A stretch of 64,000 nucleotides of DNA, taken from NCBI RefSeq assembly GCF_023502325.1, contig NZ_JAMFLZ010000002.1:688950-752949 (forward strand), read 5' to 3'. This DNA is from Wocania_A spongiicola (GTDB taxonomy: Bacteria > Bacteroidota > Bacteroidia > Flavobacteriales > Flavobacteriaceae). Below are positions 51,967 to 61,412 of the stretch, piece by piece (the first letter of the stretch is position 1; each line of letters opens with the position of its first letter). The notes below the pieces were generated by a model. The model searched no databases. It saw only the letters and a program-made list of their open reading frames with translations, and was not told where the DNA came from. A program made the translations under genes and the position numbers.

Positions 51967-53508
51967 ATGAAACAACCTAACCAAATTCAAGGATATAAAG
52001 TAGATAAAAGTACTATAATTAGTCTTGAAAAAGGAAAAATACCACCTCAAGCACTTGATTTAGAGGAGGTTGTATTGGGGGCAATGATGATTGATAAAAA
52101 AGGAGTTGATGAGGTTATCGATATTTTAAGCTCTGAAGCATTTTATAAAGAAGCACATCAGCATATTTTTGAAGCTATTTTTCAGTTATTCGAAAACAGT
52201 GAACCAGTTGACTTATTAACCGTTTCAACGCAATTAAAGAAAAACTCAAAGCTTGAGTTATCTGGAGGTGATTTTTATTTGATTTCGTTAACTCAAAAAG
52301 TGTCATCTTCTGCACATATTGAGTTTCATGCCCGTATTATTTTACAAAAATTTATTCAGCGTAGTTTAATAAAAATTTCTAGCGAAATTATTGAAGAATC
52401 TTACGATGAAACCAAAGATGTTTTTGATTTATTAGATAAAGCCGAAGCTAAATTGTACGAAGTTACCCAAGGTAATATTAAAAAGTCAAGTGAAACGGCA
52501 CAAGATTTAGTTATTCAAGCTAAAAAGAAAATAGAAGAAATTTCTAATAAGGAAGGACTTAGTGGAATACCGACTGGTTTTAATAAGCTTGATAAGTTAA
52601 CATCGGGTTGGCAACCATCCGATTTAATTATTGTTGCAGCACGTCCAGGTATGGGTAAAACGGCTTTAACATTATCTATGGCAAGAAATATTGCCGTAGA
52701 TCAAAATATTCCAGTAGCTTTTTTCTCTTTAGAGATGGCATCGGTGCAGTTAATTACTCGTTTAATTTCTAGTGAAACAGGCTTGTCTTCTGAAAAGTTA
52801 CGTACAGGAAAACTTGAAAAGCATGAATGGGAACAGCTTAATGTGAAAGTTAAGGGGTTAGAAAAAGCGCCATTGTTTATTGATGATACACCATCACTAT
52901 CTATTTTCGATTTACGAGCCAAAGCAAGGCGATTATCATCACAACATGGTATAAAACTTATCATGATTGATTATTTGCAGCTGATGACAGGAGGAAGTAG
53001 CCATGGAGGTAATAGAGAACAAGAAATATCAATGATTTCTCGAAACCTAAAAGCCTTAGCTAAAGAGTTGAATGTTCCTGTAATAGCTTTATCGCAACTA
53101 TCGCGTGCCGTTGAGACCCGTGGAGGTAGTAAACGTCCGTTATTATCAGATTTGCGTGAATCTGGTGCGATTGAGCAAGATGCAGATATTGTAAGTTTCA
53201 TTTATCGTCCAGAATATTATAAAATTGATGAATGGGATGATGATGAGCGTTCACCAACAGAAGGGCAGGCAGAGTTTATTATTGCAAAACATCGTAATGG
53301 TGGTTTAGAAAATATTCGTTTAAAGTTTGTTGGGCATTTAGGTAAGTTCGATAATTTAGATGATTTTGATTCGCCTTTCGAATTTCATTCTAAAATGAAT
53401 GCCGCTGCAAACGACGACACATTTAAAGCTGATAATTATAAAGCTAGTCCTGACCAGGCTTTTGGAAGTTCTTTTAATGATGATGAAGAAAACGATGTTC
53501 CGTTTTAA
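51967..53508 (+). CDS. dnaB: Replicative DNA helicase
   Basis: 513 residues. The N-terminal dimerisation domain (~25-130) contains GKIPPQALDLEEVVLGAMM. The linker (~170-200) is followed by a RecA-like ATPase domain with Walker A VAARPGMGKTALTLSM (~225-240), Walker B LIMIDYLQLM, and the Arg finger region. The C-terminal QGL-like tail is rich in Asn/Asp/Phe (DDTFKADNYKASPDQ). No intein is inserted. A palindrome lies upstream, and a near -7 box (TACTTTCG) sits at 51953-51960. Confidence 0.96.
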   Translation: MKQPNQIQGYKVDKSTIISLEKGKIPPQALDLEEVVLGAMMIDKKGVDEVIDILSSEAFYKEAHQHIFEAIFQLFENSEPVDLLTVSTQLKKNSKLELSGGDFYLISLTQKVSSSAHIEFHARIILQKFIQRSLIKISSEIIEESYDETKDVFDLLDKAEAKLYEVTQGNIKKSSETAQDLVIQAKKKIEEISNKEGLSGIPTGFNKLDKLTSGWQPSDLIIVAARPGMGKTALTLSMARNIAVDQNIPVAFFSLEMASVQLITRLISSETGLSSEKLRTGKLEKHEWEQLNVKVKGLEKAPLFIDDTPSLSIFDLRAKARRLSSQHGIKLIMIDYLQLMTGGSSHGGNREQEISMISRNLKALAKELNVPVIALSQLSRAVETRGGSKRPLLSDLRESGAIEQDADIVSFIYRPEYYKIDEWDDDERSPTEGQAEFIIAKHRNGGLENIRLKFVGHLGKFDNLDDFDSPFEFHSKMNAAANDDTFKADNYKASPDQAFGSSFNDDEENDVPF

Positions 53509-53593
53509 GAACTAATCTTCTGTTAAATCGTTTTTTAAGGAAAAATTTTTAAGTATCTTTCGGTGTAAATAATAGAGTTTATTTAGCCTCATA

Positions 53594-54853
53594 TTGAAAA
53601 AGATATTTATCACATTACTATTCATATTTTTAGGATTAAAAACCTATGCGTCCTACATCCTTATCCCTATGGATGCAGAGAGTCAAAAAAATCATTTAAA
53701 AGCTTATGGTATAACTTACTGGACTCTTGACAAACAGTTAAAAGTTAAATGGCTACTTAACTATCGTGGCGGTTCATTTTTATTGCCTGATACAGAAGAG
53801 ATTCAACGAGAATGTCAAATACGAGGTGTTTCTTTTGAAGTTATTTCCAATTCTAAAGCAGAAAGTATATTAGAAGACATAAGTAGTCCAAGTCAAAATA
53901 TGGAAGCTGTAGTTTTGGAAAAAGCTCCAAAAATTGCAGTTTATACACCTTACGGAAAACAACCTTGGGACGATGCGGTTACTATGGTGCTTAGTTATGC
54001 TGAGATTCCTTATGAGACAGTTTATGATGAAGAAGTTTTAAACGATGGTTTGTTACTTTTTGATTGGTTGCATTTACATCACGAAGATTTCACAGGACAG
54101 TTTGGTAAATTTTATGGAGCTTATAGAGCAGCAAACTGGTATATTAAAGAAAAAAAAGATGCAGAAGCTTTAGCCAATAAACTGGGTTATGCCAAAGTTT
54201 CTGAAGAAAAACTAGATGTAGCTCTAAAAATTAGGAACTATGTAGTTGGAGGAGGTTTTATGTTTGCCATGTGTAGTGCAACTGATAGTTTTGATATAGC
54301 ATTATCTGCAGAAGGGATAGATATTTGTGAGCCTATGTTTGATGGAGATGGGAGTATACCAGGATATCAAAACAAAATAGATTATAATAAAACTTTTGCT
54401 TTTACAAATTATACTTTGGAAAGAAGCCCAACTATTTATGAGTTTTCTTCTATCGATATGACTAGAAAACGAATGATACCTAAAACGGTAGATTATTTCT
54501 CGCTTATGGAGTTTTCTGCTAAATGGGACCCAATTCCAACTATGTTATGCCAAAATCATACAGCTTTAGTAAAAGGCTTTATGGGGCAAACAACTTCATT
54601 TACAAGAGACGAAATAAAGTCTAATGTGTTGGTAATGGGGGAAAATAAATCAAATGGAGAAGCTAAATATATTCATGGAATTAAAGGAAAAGGATTTTTT
54701 ACTTTTTATGGTGGGCATGATCCTGAAGATTACCAGCATAGAGTTGGAGATGCAAAAACCGAATTAGATTTGCATCCAACATCACCTGGTTATCGGCTTA
54801 TTTTAAATAATGTGTTGTTTCCAGCAGCCAGAAAGAAAAAACAGAAAACGTAA
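53594..54853 (+). CDS. Secreted glutamine amidotransferase-like protein (often annotated asparagine synthetase B)
   Basis: 419 residues from a TTG start, kept because MKKIFITLLFIFLGLKTYA is a complete signal peptide and no in-frame ATG precedes it. The next Met is after the signal. Homologues in flavobacteria are usually named asparagine synthetase B, but I find no SGGxDS synthetase motif. Instead it has a nucleophile-elbow-like GGGFMFAMCSATDSFD (~218-233), as in class I amidotransferase-like proteins, and a glycine-rich YGGHDPEDYQHRVGD. Probably periplasmic or cell-surface. Function is unproven. A near -7 box (TATCTTTC) lies around 53554. Confidence 0.7.
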   Translation: MKKIFITLLFIFLGLKTYASYILIPMDAESQKNHLKAYGITYWTLDKQLKVKWLLNYRGGSFLLPDTEEIQRECQIRGVSFEVISNSKAESILEDISSPSQNMEAVVLEKAPKIAVYTPYGKQPWDDAVTMVLSYAEIPYETVYDEEVLNDGLLLFDWLHLHHEDFTGQFGKFYGAYRAANWYIKEKKDAEALANKLGYAKVSEEKLDVALKIRNYVVGGGFMFAMCSATDSFDIALSAEGIDICEPMFDGDGSIPGYQNKIDYNKTFAFTNYTLERSPTIYEFSSIDMTRKRMIPKTVDYFSLMEFSAKWDPIPTMLCQNHTALVKGFMGQTTSFTRDEIKSNVLVMGENKSNGEAKYIHGIKGKGFFTFYGGHDPEDYQHRVGDAKTELDLHPTSPGYRLILNNVLFPAARKKKQKT

Positions 54854-54926
54854 TTACTTTGTACAGCACCTTTTTAGAAGTAAAATTTAATTTTTGTAAA
54901 TTACTACTTGAATCTAAATTTAATTT

Positions 54927-55199
54927 ATGGCTTCTAAAAAGAAAATACTTAAGAAAATTCAAATAGTAATAACCAATCATTTTGATACTCCAGAAGATGC
55001 TTTTAATTTTTTTGATAAAAGCGGAAATGGAAAGCTTTCAAAAAAAGAAATTGTTAAGCTATTAAAAGAAGCTGAAATAAGTGGTTTTATTAGAAGCATA
55101 GTGTCCTCTAAACTTATTGAAGGATATGATAAAGATGATGACGGTTATATAAACTGGAAAGAATTTAAAGCTGCAGTTGATGAGATAAACAAAGGTTAA
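54927..55199 (+). CDS. EF-hand protein
   Basis: 90 residues with two canonical EF-hand loops. DKSGNGKLSKKE (~30-41) and DKDDDGYINWKE (~67-78) both keep the Asp/Asn/Glu positions for calcium. No signal peptide, so probably cytoplasmic, and the basic N-terminus (MASKKKILKKIQ) is not a membrane signal. A small Ca-binding protein of unknown role. It lies 73 bases after the amidotransferase-like gene, and its stop overlaps the convergent lipoprotein gene by 4 bases. Confidence 0.85.
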   Translation: MASKKKILKKIQIVITNHFDTPEDAFNFFDKSGNGKLSKKEIVKLLKEAEISGFIRSIVSSKLIEGYDKDDDGYINWKEFKAAVDEINKG

Positions 55200-55633
55200 T
55201 CTACTGCAACTGCTTCAACTTGATATGTATAAATAAAACCATCTGTTCCACTACCTGTAGACTTTAAATTTTGATTTATGGTTAATATATTTTGAGAAAT
55301 TTCAAAACTCCCATATTCATTACCTTCTATTGAAAGATACGTATTGCCATCTATATCTGCAACAGTGTACCCATAAGATCCAGAATCTAAACCATCTTCA
55401 ATAGTATCATCAGTATTTTTATTATCTACAACTAGTGTTTTGGTAGCATCATCAAAAGACCATACAATAGTATTAAGACTAAATTGTTCATCTATACCAG
55501 CTACTCCTCCAGTTACAGCAACTAAATGCCACAAATATCTTACTTTTTGAGGTGTAGTTGGGTTTGAATCATTTACTGAACAATTTGATAAAACAAAGAA
55601 GCAACTTAAAGCTATTATTACAACCTTTTTCAT
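55196..55633 (-). CDS. Small lipoprotein of unknown function
   Basis: 145 residues. The lipoprotein signal is 1-18 with lipobox VLSNC. The mature protein has an 8-strand-like, lipocalin-like distribution (YLWHLVAVTGGVAGIDEQFS, WSFDDATKTLVVDN, GNEYGSFEISQNILTINQ). It may belong to the lipocalin-like lipoproteins of flavobacteria, but no family is certain. Outer-membrane inner-leaflet attachment is expected. Promoter -7 box at 55669-55676. Confidence 0.75.
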   Translation of the reverse strand: MKKVVIIALSCFFVLSNCSVNDSNPTTPQKVRYLWHLVAVTGGVAGIDEQFSLNTIVWSFDDATKTLVVDNKNTDDTIEDGLDSGSYGYTVADIDGNTYLSIEGNEYGSFEISQNILTINQNLKSTGSGTDGFIYTYQVEAVAVD

Positions 55634-55668
55634 TATTTATTATATTTTGGTTATACATTATAGATGAA

Positions 55669-55676
55669 CAAATTTA
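55669..55676 (-). promoter_or_regulatory. -7 promoter element (TAAATTTG) of the small lipoprotein gene
   Basis: Perfect TAnnTTTG match on the minus strand, 35 bases upstream of the start at 55633. Confidence 0.5.
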
Positions 55677-55713
55677 AAAAAGGTTGCGTTTATAAATGAT
55701 AAATTACTTTGAT

Positions 55714-55721
55714 TATTTTTG
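55714..55721 (+). promoter_or_regulatory. -7 promoter element (TATTTTTG) of the YjbQ-family gene
   Basis: Perfect TAnnTTTG match, 14 bases before the ATG at 55736, implying a very short leader. Confidence 0.5.
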
Positions 55722-55735
55722 GACAAAAATATAAA

Positions 55736-56158
55736 ATGACATTTTTTCAAAGGGAAATACCATTAGAACCATTTTCTAGAGGCTTTCATTTAATTACTAA
55801 TGAAATTTTAAATGCAGTTCCAGAAATTAGCCAAATTAAAATTGGCCAAACACAAATTTTTATTAAGCACACGTCTGCTAGTTTAACCATAAATGAAGAT
55901 GCTGATTATACGGTGAGGACTGACTTTGAAAGTCATTTTAATAAAATGGTTCCTGAAAATGCACCATACTATAAACATACTTATGAAGGGTCAGACGATA
56001 TGCCAGCACATATTAAAGCATCGATTTTGGGGGCATCTGTTCAAATACCAATAACTAATGGAAAGCTTAATTTGGGAACCTGGCAAGGGGTTTATTTATG
56101 TGAACATAGAAACAGTGGTGGTTCAAGAAAAATTGTTATTACTATATTCGGTAATTAA
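55736..56158 (+). CDS. YjbQ family protein (secondary thiamine-phosphate synthase)
   Basis: 140 residues from the ATG at 55736; a TTG nine codons earlier lies over the promoter. The YjbQ/UPF0047 fold has conserved IFIKHTSASLTINEDAD (~42-58), DMPAHIKASILGASVQIP, and LGTWQGVYLCEHR with conserved His and Glu. The thiamine-phosphate activity is established for some members as a side activity. It is followed 13 bases later by the cyclase gene. Confidence 0.88.
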   Translation: MTFFQREIPLEPFSRGFHLITNEILNAVPEISQIKIGQTQIFIKHTSASLTINEDADYTVRTDFESHFNKMVPENAPYYKHTYEGSDDMPAHIKASILGASVQIPITNGKLNLGTWQGVYLCEHRNSGGSRKIVITIFGN

Positions 56159-56171
56159 AATATATGATTAA

Positions 56172-57248
56172 ATGCGTTTAAAAAAATTTATAATTTCTCT
56201 TCTCCAATCTATAATATTTTGGACGTTAGCTTTTTTTCTTTTTATTTTTTTGAAATACAACGGTTTAGAGAAGGAGCTAGAGGTTTATACTGATGAGACA
56301 TTGTACCTTCCAGTTTCAGAGTTTTATCAATTTGCACTTATATTAGGATTTACAATAGGTATATTTTATGCGATAATTGAATTTTTATTTGACAAATTCT
56401 TTAGAGAAAAACTTGTGTTGGGTGTAAATATAATTATTAAATCTTTAATTTATTTTATTCTCATTATCATTGTTCTTAGTGTGTTTTCTGTTTTTATAGA
56501 AGAACAAATAGATATTGATTTACCTAACGATCGTGGTTGGTGGCATAATGATCCATTTTTTTGGAATACTATATTATATTTTATAGTATCATCTATTATT
56601 TTTTCTCTAATAAAAATCTCAAATGATAAATTTGGGCCTGGAGTTTTTTTAAATATGTTATTAGGAAAATATAAAAAGCCTAAAGAAGAAGAACGTATTT
56701 TAATGTTTGTAGATCTTAAGGATTCTACCAAGATTGCGGAACATTTAGGGCATGAAGCTTATAGTAGGTTTATTCAAGATTGTTTTAGCGATTTAAATAG
56801 TGTTTTAAGAGCTTATGAAGCTGATATCTATCAATACGTAGGCGATGAAGCGGTAATTAGCTGGAATACTAAAAAAGGGTTCCGGAAAAATAATTGTGTT
56901 AATTTATTTTTTGCATTTCTTGATAAACTAAATAGTAGACAAAAATATTATCTCCAGAGATATAACTATGAGCCAAAATTTAAAGCAGGGTTACATTGTG
57001 GTAAATTAATGATAGCTGAGGTGGGCACAATTAAAAAAGAGCTAGCATATCATGGAGATGTTATTAATACAGCATCTAGAATTCAAGGATTATGTAATAA
57101 GTTTAACTCAGAATTATTAGTATCTCAGCCTTTATTGGATAGGTCTTTAATAGCATTAAAATATAAAGCCTTACTAATAGGAGATACAGAGTTAAAAGGA
57201 AGAGAAGAAAAACTTAAAATCTATTCTGTTACCAGAGAAATAACTTAA
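56172..57248 (+). CDS. Membrane class III nucleotide cyclase
   Basis: 358 residues with four membrane helices (~8-28, ~50-72, ~83-108, ~128-146). A cytoplasmic class III cyclase domain spans ~175-350. Both metal Asp are present (MFVDLKDST and YVGDEAVISW). The transition-state Asn/Arg are in GDVINTASRIQ. The adenine-selecting Lys position appears to be Gln (IYQYVGD), so whether it makes cAMP or cGMP is uncertain. It could supply a ligand to a Crp-type regulator, but no direct link is visible. Confidence 0.85.
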   Translation: MRLKKFIISLLQSIIFWTLAFFLFIFLKYNGLEKELEVYTDETLYLPVSEFYQFALILGFTIGIFYAIIEFLFDKFFREKLVLGVNIIIKSLIYFILIIIVLSVFSVFIEEQIDIDLPNDRGWWHNDPFFWNTILYFIVSSIIFSLIKISNDKFGPGVFLNMLLGKYKKPKEEERILMFVDLKDSTKIAEHLGHEAYSRFIQDCFSDLNSVLRAYEADIYQYVGDEAVISWNTKKGFRKNNCVNLFFAFLDKLNSRQKYYLQRYNYEPKFKAGLHCGKLMIAEVGTIKKELAYHGDVINTASRIQGLCNKFNSELLVSQPLLDRSLIALKYKALLIGDTELKGREEKLKIYSVTREIT

Positions 57249-57249
57249 A

Positions 57250-57286
57250 CTAAAAAATCCGACTTAATTGAGTCGGATTTTTTAGT
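57250..57286. terminator. Bidirectional terminator after the cyclase and amidohydrolase
   Basis: AAAAAATCCGACT pairs with AGTCGGATTTTTT, loop TAATTG. The convergent amidohydrolase gene stops at 57288. Confidence 0.9.
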
Positions 57287-57287
57287 T

Positions 57288-60200
57288 TCAATGAGATCCT
57301 ACATGACAACCACAAGCGCTGCGAGTGAAACTTTGTGTTTCTTCATGCCAAGGAAATGCTTGGTTATATTTGGAGTTTTCCCAATAAAATTTTGTGCGCT
57401 CTTTTGGTTCGTTTCCAATTTCGTTCATCGTTTCTGTGTCATACATGCGTCCATTAACCATAGTATAAATAATGCTTTCAGAATTTCTAATATCGTCTAA
57501 CGGGTTTTTATCCATCACAATTAAATCTGCTAGCTTACCTTTTTTAAGAGAGCCAATATCATTAGCAGCTCCAATGTAATTGGCACCATTAATTGTAGCC
57601 GCCTTCAAAGCTTCGTGGTTTGACATTCCGCCTTGCTGAAGTAACCATAGCTCCCAATGAGCTCCAAGCCCTTGTAACTGTCCATGAGCACCAAGATTTA
57701 CTTTAACCCCAGCATCGCTAAGAGCTTTACAAGTTTTAGATACTAATATATGGCCATTTTCATATTCTTCATTTGGAATCATAATACGATGCCTTGACCG
57801 TGAATCAATAATACCTCTTGGGGTGTATTTTAAAAGCTTTTCATTTTCCCAAACATTCGTATTTTGATACCAAAACATTTCTCCATTCATGCCACCATAA
57901 TTTACAATAAGGGTAGGAGTATAACCAACATTACTATTTCCCCAAAGTTCAAGCACATCTTTATAGATAGGAGCAACTGGGATGTTATGTTCAACACCAG
58001 TATGCCCATCCATAACCATTGTAATATTGTGATAGAAGGTAGATCCGCCTTCAGGTACAACAAAAATCCCTTCTTCTCTTGCGGCCTGTAATACTTGTTG
58101 ACGTTGTTCACGTCGTGGTTGATTATAGCTCTTAACGGACAATGCTCCAAAAGCTTTTGTTCTTCTAATTGACGAACGAGCATCTTCAAGATTATTAATT
58201 ACAGCTTTAAAATCCCCATCAGCTCCATATAGAATAAATCCAGTAGAGTAGAGGCGAGGTCCAACAAGAGTTCCGTTTTTTTGTAATTCTGAAAGTGCGA
58301 AAACTGTTTCAGAATGAGCAGATGGATCGTGAGCTGTTGTTACACCATAGGCTAAATTTGCATAAAATTGCCAATGCTTTTGTGTGGTTAATCCATAACG
58401 GAAACCGCCAATATGAGCGTGTGCATCTACAATTCCTGGCATGATTGTTTTGCCAGTAACATCATAAACTTTAACACCTGAAGGAATGGAAACATCGGAA
58501 ATATTTCCTATGGCTTCTATTTGATTGTTGTTAATAATTATTGTTCCTTTTTCTATAACTTCATCACCTTCCATAGTAATAATTCGAGCGCCTTTTAATG
58601 CAATTTTACCTTGAGGTTTATCTGTTTTCACCTCTAAATTTATTTTAATTCCTTTTTCAATAAGTTTTATATCTTCTGAAATAGAGGTAGAATAATATTG
58701 GTTTCCAAGTGTCCAATGTAACTGATTACTGTCCTTTGACCAATGTAAATTGATACCAGCATCTTTTGACAATTTTGTAACAGGAACAAACTTACTTTTA
58801 TCTGTTAAATCTAAAGTTTTACCAGCTTTAGGCATTGGAGATATGTATACTTTATGTAAATGAACAAAAGCGATCCAACTACCGTTAGGACTAGGTGCTA
58901 AAATATTTCCGTGCTTAGATTTTACGTGAATACGTTCGTCAAAGCCATTTAGGTCTACACTTTTCAATTCTTTAGTTAAAGCTCCAAAAAACTGTCCCCC
59001 TTTTTGATAAATAACTCTTGTGTTATCTTTATTAAAGACTGGATAATCTCCTTCTTTAGATATACGTTTTGGATTTGACCCATCTGAATTCATAAGATAT
59101 AATCCAGCTTTCTTTGTAAAAGTTCTTCCTTGTTCATTATTACCTCCTTCTTTTCGATAAACAATATGACTTCCATTATGTGAATAAGAAGGATTTCTGT
59201 ATATCCCTTTTTCCGAAGATAATTTTGTTGGAGTTCCACCATTTGTTGGAATTGAGTATAAGGCACCTAAGTTCTCATCGTTCCATGTAACATAAGTTAT
59301 TGTATTTCCATCTGGAGAGAAGGTAGGTTCAAATTCAAAATCGATTCCTGAGGTCAAACGCTTTGCTTTTCCGTTAGGTAATTTTTGTATATATAAATAA
59401 CCCAATGCGTTAAAAGCAATTGATTTACCATCAGGAGAAGTAGTTGCATGACGAATTACTTTGGCATCAAATGTATCTGGAGAAACAGAGGTATCAAATT
59501 CAATGGCTTTCGCAATTTTAATTGTGGCATTAACTTGAAATGGAATATCTGTAACTTTAAGAGAATTGATATTAATCTTATTGATTTTTCCACCAGACCA
59601 AATAATTATATCTTCATCATTAGGCATCCAGTTGAAATTGGTATAAACACCAAAAATGGCCCAAGCTTCTTGTTGATCTTTATTAAGTTGGTCATAGATT
59701 GGCCACTCTTCACCTGTTTCTAAATCATGTATATATAATACAGATTTAGTGCGCACACGTTTTACAAAAGCTAGTTTTTTTCCATCTCTAGAAATTTGAG
59801 GGCGCGCTGCACCTCCTGGACCACCAGTAATTCTAATCGTTTTCCCAGTTGTCATATCATAACGGTTGATAGCGTAAATTTGGCTATTAGGGTTTTTATT
59901 GTATTGAAAAAAACCACCAGGGTATACATCTTCGCTATAGTATAAATACCTCCCATCTGGAGATAGAGTTGGTTCATTAACATCTTGCTGATCATTTTTC
60001 TTTTTTGTAAGCTGAATTCCGCTACCTCCAGTTTTATGATACATCCACATTTCACCAGCACCCAGAGAACGACTAGAGGTAAAGTGTTTTCTAGCTATTA
60101 AATAATTCCCATCTGGTGTCCAAATAGCATTATTTAATAACCTAAATTTTTCCTTTGTGATTTGTTTAGCGTCAGAACCGTCACTATTCATAACCCATAT

Positions 60201-60545
60201 ATTATCACCACCACCAGCATCACTAGTAAATGATATATGTTTTCCATCTGGACTAAAACGCGGTTGAATTTCAAAAGGAAGCCCTTCTCTTAAAATCTTA
60301 GCTTTTCCTCCATCAATATTTAGCTTATAAATATCTCCTAGTAAATCAAAAACGATGGTCTTACCATCTGGACTTACATCAAGATTCATCCATGTACCTT
60401 CATTAGTGGATAATTTTAGTTCTTTAAAACTCCAATTTCCCTCTGGGTTAGAAACATCCCATGGTTTTTCTTTTTTTTCTTCTTGAGAAAATGAATTAAG
60501 AGTGATGAATGAAATAAGGATTGCGATAAATTGTATACGCTTCAT
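57288..60545 (-). CDS. TolB-type propeller-amidohydrolase fusion, exported
   Basis: 1,085 residues. The signal peptide is 1-20 (before QEEKKEKP). Residues ~40-640 are WD40-like PD40/TolB blades (SPDGKHISFTSDAGG, SPDGRYLYYSEDV, SPDGNTITYVTW). Residues ~650-1065 form an amidohydrolase domain: GIVDAHAHIGG (metal HxH), GVTTAHDPSAH, SVKSYNQPRRE (a candidate carboxylated Lys), GVEHNIPV, and KVNLGAHGQLQG. LADLIVMDKNPL closes the fold. Such proteins probably act in the periplasm on peptides or imidazolone-like compounds; the substrate is unknown. The C-terminus ends in SACGCHVGSH. Confidence 0.9.
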   Translation of the reverse strand: MKRIQFIAILISFITLNSFSQEEKKEKPWDVSNPEGNWSFKELKLSTNEGTWMNLDVSPDGKTIVFDLLGDIYKLNIDGGKAKILREGLPFEIQPRFSPDGKHISFTSDAGGGDNIWVMNSDGSDAKQITKEKFRLLNNAIWTPDGNYLIARKHFTSSRSLGAGEMWMYHKTGGSGIQLTKKKNDQQDVNEPTLSPDGRYLYYSEDVYPGGFFQYNKNPNSQIYAINRYDMTTGKTIRITGGPGGAARPQISRDGKKLAFVKRVRTKSVLYIHDLETGEEWPIYDQLNKDQQEAWAIFGVYTNFNWMPNDEDIIIWSGGKINKININSLKVTDIPFQVNATIKIAKAIEFDTSVSPDTFDAKVIRHATTSPDGKSIAFNALGYLYIQKLPNGKAKRLTSGIDFEFEPTFSPDGNTITYVTWNDENLGALYSIPTNGGTPTKLSSEKGIYRNPSYSHNGSHIVYRKEGGNNEQGRTFTKKAGLYLMNSDGSNPKRISKEGDYPVFNKDNTRVIYQKGGQFFGALTKELKSVDLNGFDERIHVKSKHGNILAPSPNGSWIAFVHLHKVYISPMPKAGKTLDLTDKSKFVPVTKLSKDAGINLHWSKDSNQLHWTLGNQYYSTSISEDIKLIEKGIKINLEVKTDKPQGKIALKGARIITMEGDEVIEKGTIIINNNQIEAIGNISDVSIPSGVKVYDVTGKTIMPGIVDAHAHIGGFRYGLTTQKHWQFYANLAYGVTTAHDPSAHSETVFALSELQKNGTLVGPRLYSTGFILYGADGDFKAVINNLEDARSSIRRTKAFGALSVKSYNQPRREQRQQVLQAAREEGIFVVPEGGSTFYHNITMVMDGHTGVEHNIPVAPIYKDVLELWGNSNVGYTPTLIVNYGGMNGEMFWYQNTNVWENEKLLKYTPRGIIDSRSRHRIMIPNEEYENGHILVSKTCKALSDAGVKVNLGAHGQLQGLGAHWELWLLQQGGMSNHEALKAATINGANYIGAANDIGSLKKGKLADLIVMDKNPLDDIRNSESIIYTMVNGRMYDTETMNEIGNEPKERTKFYWENSKYNQAFPWHEETQSFTRSACGCHVGSH

Positions 60546-60640
60546 GTTATAGTTTTTAATGAACCCTAAAGTTAGCTATAAAAAAGAAAATATAAACAAT
60601 AAAGTACAGTGAAAACCATAGGTTTGAAAAAAGATAAAAT

Positions 60641-60673
60641 AAAAAAATCCGACTCTTTCGAATCGGATTTTTA
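60641..60673 (-). terminator. Terminator after rplT
   Basis: AAAAATCCGA (60643-60652) pairs with TCGGATTTTT (60663-60672), with a run of T at 60641-60647 on the minus strand. Confidence 0.85.
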
Positions 60674-60710
60674 TTAAGCGAATAATATGTTTTACAATAG
60701 GCGAAACGCC

Positions 60711-61055
60711 TTATTTTACTTTCTCTACTACGGCTTTAAAAGCCTCAGGGTTATTCATAGCTAAATCTGCTAAAACCTTACGGTTTAATTCAATATCATT
60801 AGCTTTTAATTTCCCCATAAATTGAGAATAAGATAAACCATGTTCTCTGGCTCCAGCGTTAATACGCGTAATCCATAAAGCACGGAATGTTCTTTTTTTG
60901 TTTCTACGGTCTCTGTACGAGTATTGCATCGCTTTATCAACCGCATTTTTTGCTACTGTCCAAACGTTTTTACGACGTCCAAAGTAACCTTTTGCTTGTT
61001 TTATTACCTTTTTTCTTCTGGCTCTTTTGGCTACAGAATTTACTGATCTTGGCAT
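60711..61055 (-). CDS. rplT: 50S ribosomal protein L20
   Basis: 114 residues, full length, basic. Characteristic start MPRSVNSVAKRARRKKVIKQ, the segment GYFGRRKNVWTVAKNAVDKA, and RALWITRINAGAREHGLSYS. It binds 23S rRNA early in 50S assembly and in many bacteria represses its own operon. Last gene of thrS-infC-rpmI-rplT. Confidence 0.98.
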   Translation of the reverse strand: MPRSVNSVAKRARRKKVIKQAKGYFGRRKNVWTVAKNAVDKAMQYSYRDRRNKKRTFRALWITRINAGAREHGLSYSQFMGKLKANDIELNRKVLADLAMNNPEAFKAVVEKVK

Positions 61056-61152
61056 AATTTTAATAGTTTTTTGTAGTAGGCGGACGAAAAATCGACTCTT
61101 TTAATGCCTAACTCCAGGGTTTGTAATTTGTTTTAACCGATTAAAACTTTTG

Positions 61153-61350
61153 TTACTTTAAACGTAACATGGTTTTAATATTGTCCTCATCTGATTTATG
61201 TACTAAACCATCATGAGTTAATTTAAGCTTACGCTTTTTAGACTTCTTTGTTAAGATATGACTCTTAAAAGCGTGCTTTCTTTTAATTTTACCAGTACCT
61301 GTAAGCTTAAAACGCTTTTTAGCACTAGATTTTGTTTTCATTTTAGGCAT
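61153..61350 (-). CDS. rpmI: 50S ribosomal protein L35
   Basis: 65 residues, very basic. Typical start MPKMKTKSSAKKRFKLTGTG and the segment KRKHAFKSHILTKKSKKRK. It lies 62 bases after infC and 97 before rplT. Confidence 0.98.
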   Translation of the reverse strand: MPKMKTKSSAKKRFKLTGTGKIKRKHAFKSHILTKKSKKRKLKLTHDGLVHKSDEDNIKTMLRLK

Positions 61351-61412
61351 TTTTTTTCCTAGTTTTTAATTATTTCGCTTAATTATCTTTAATCCTGAAA
61401 AATCAGGGATTT

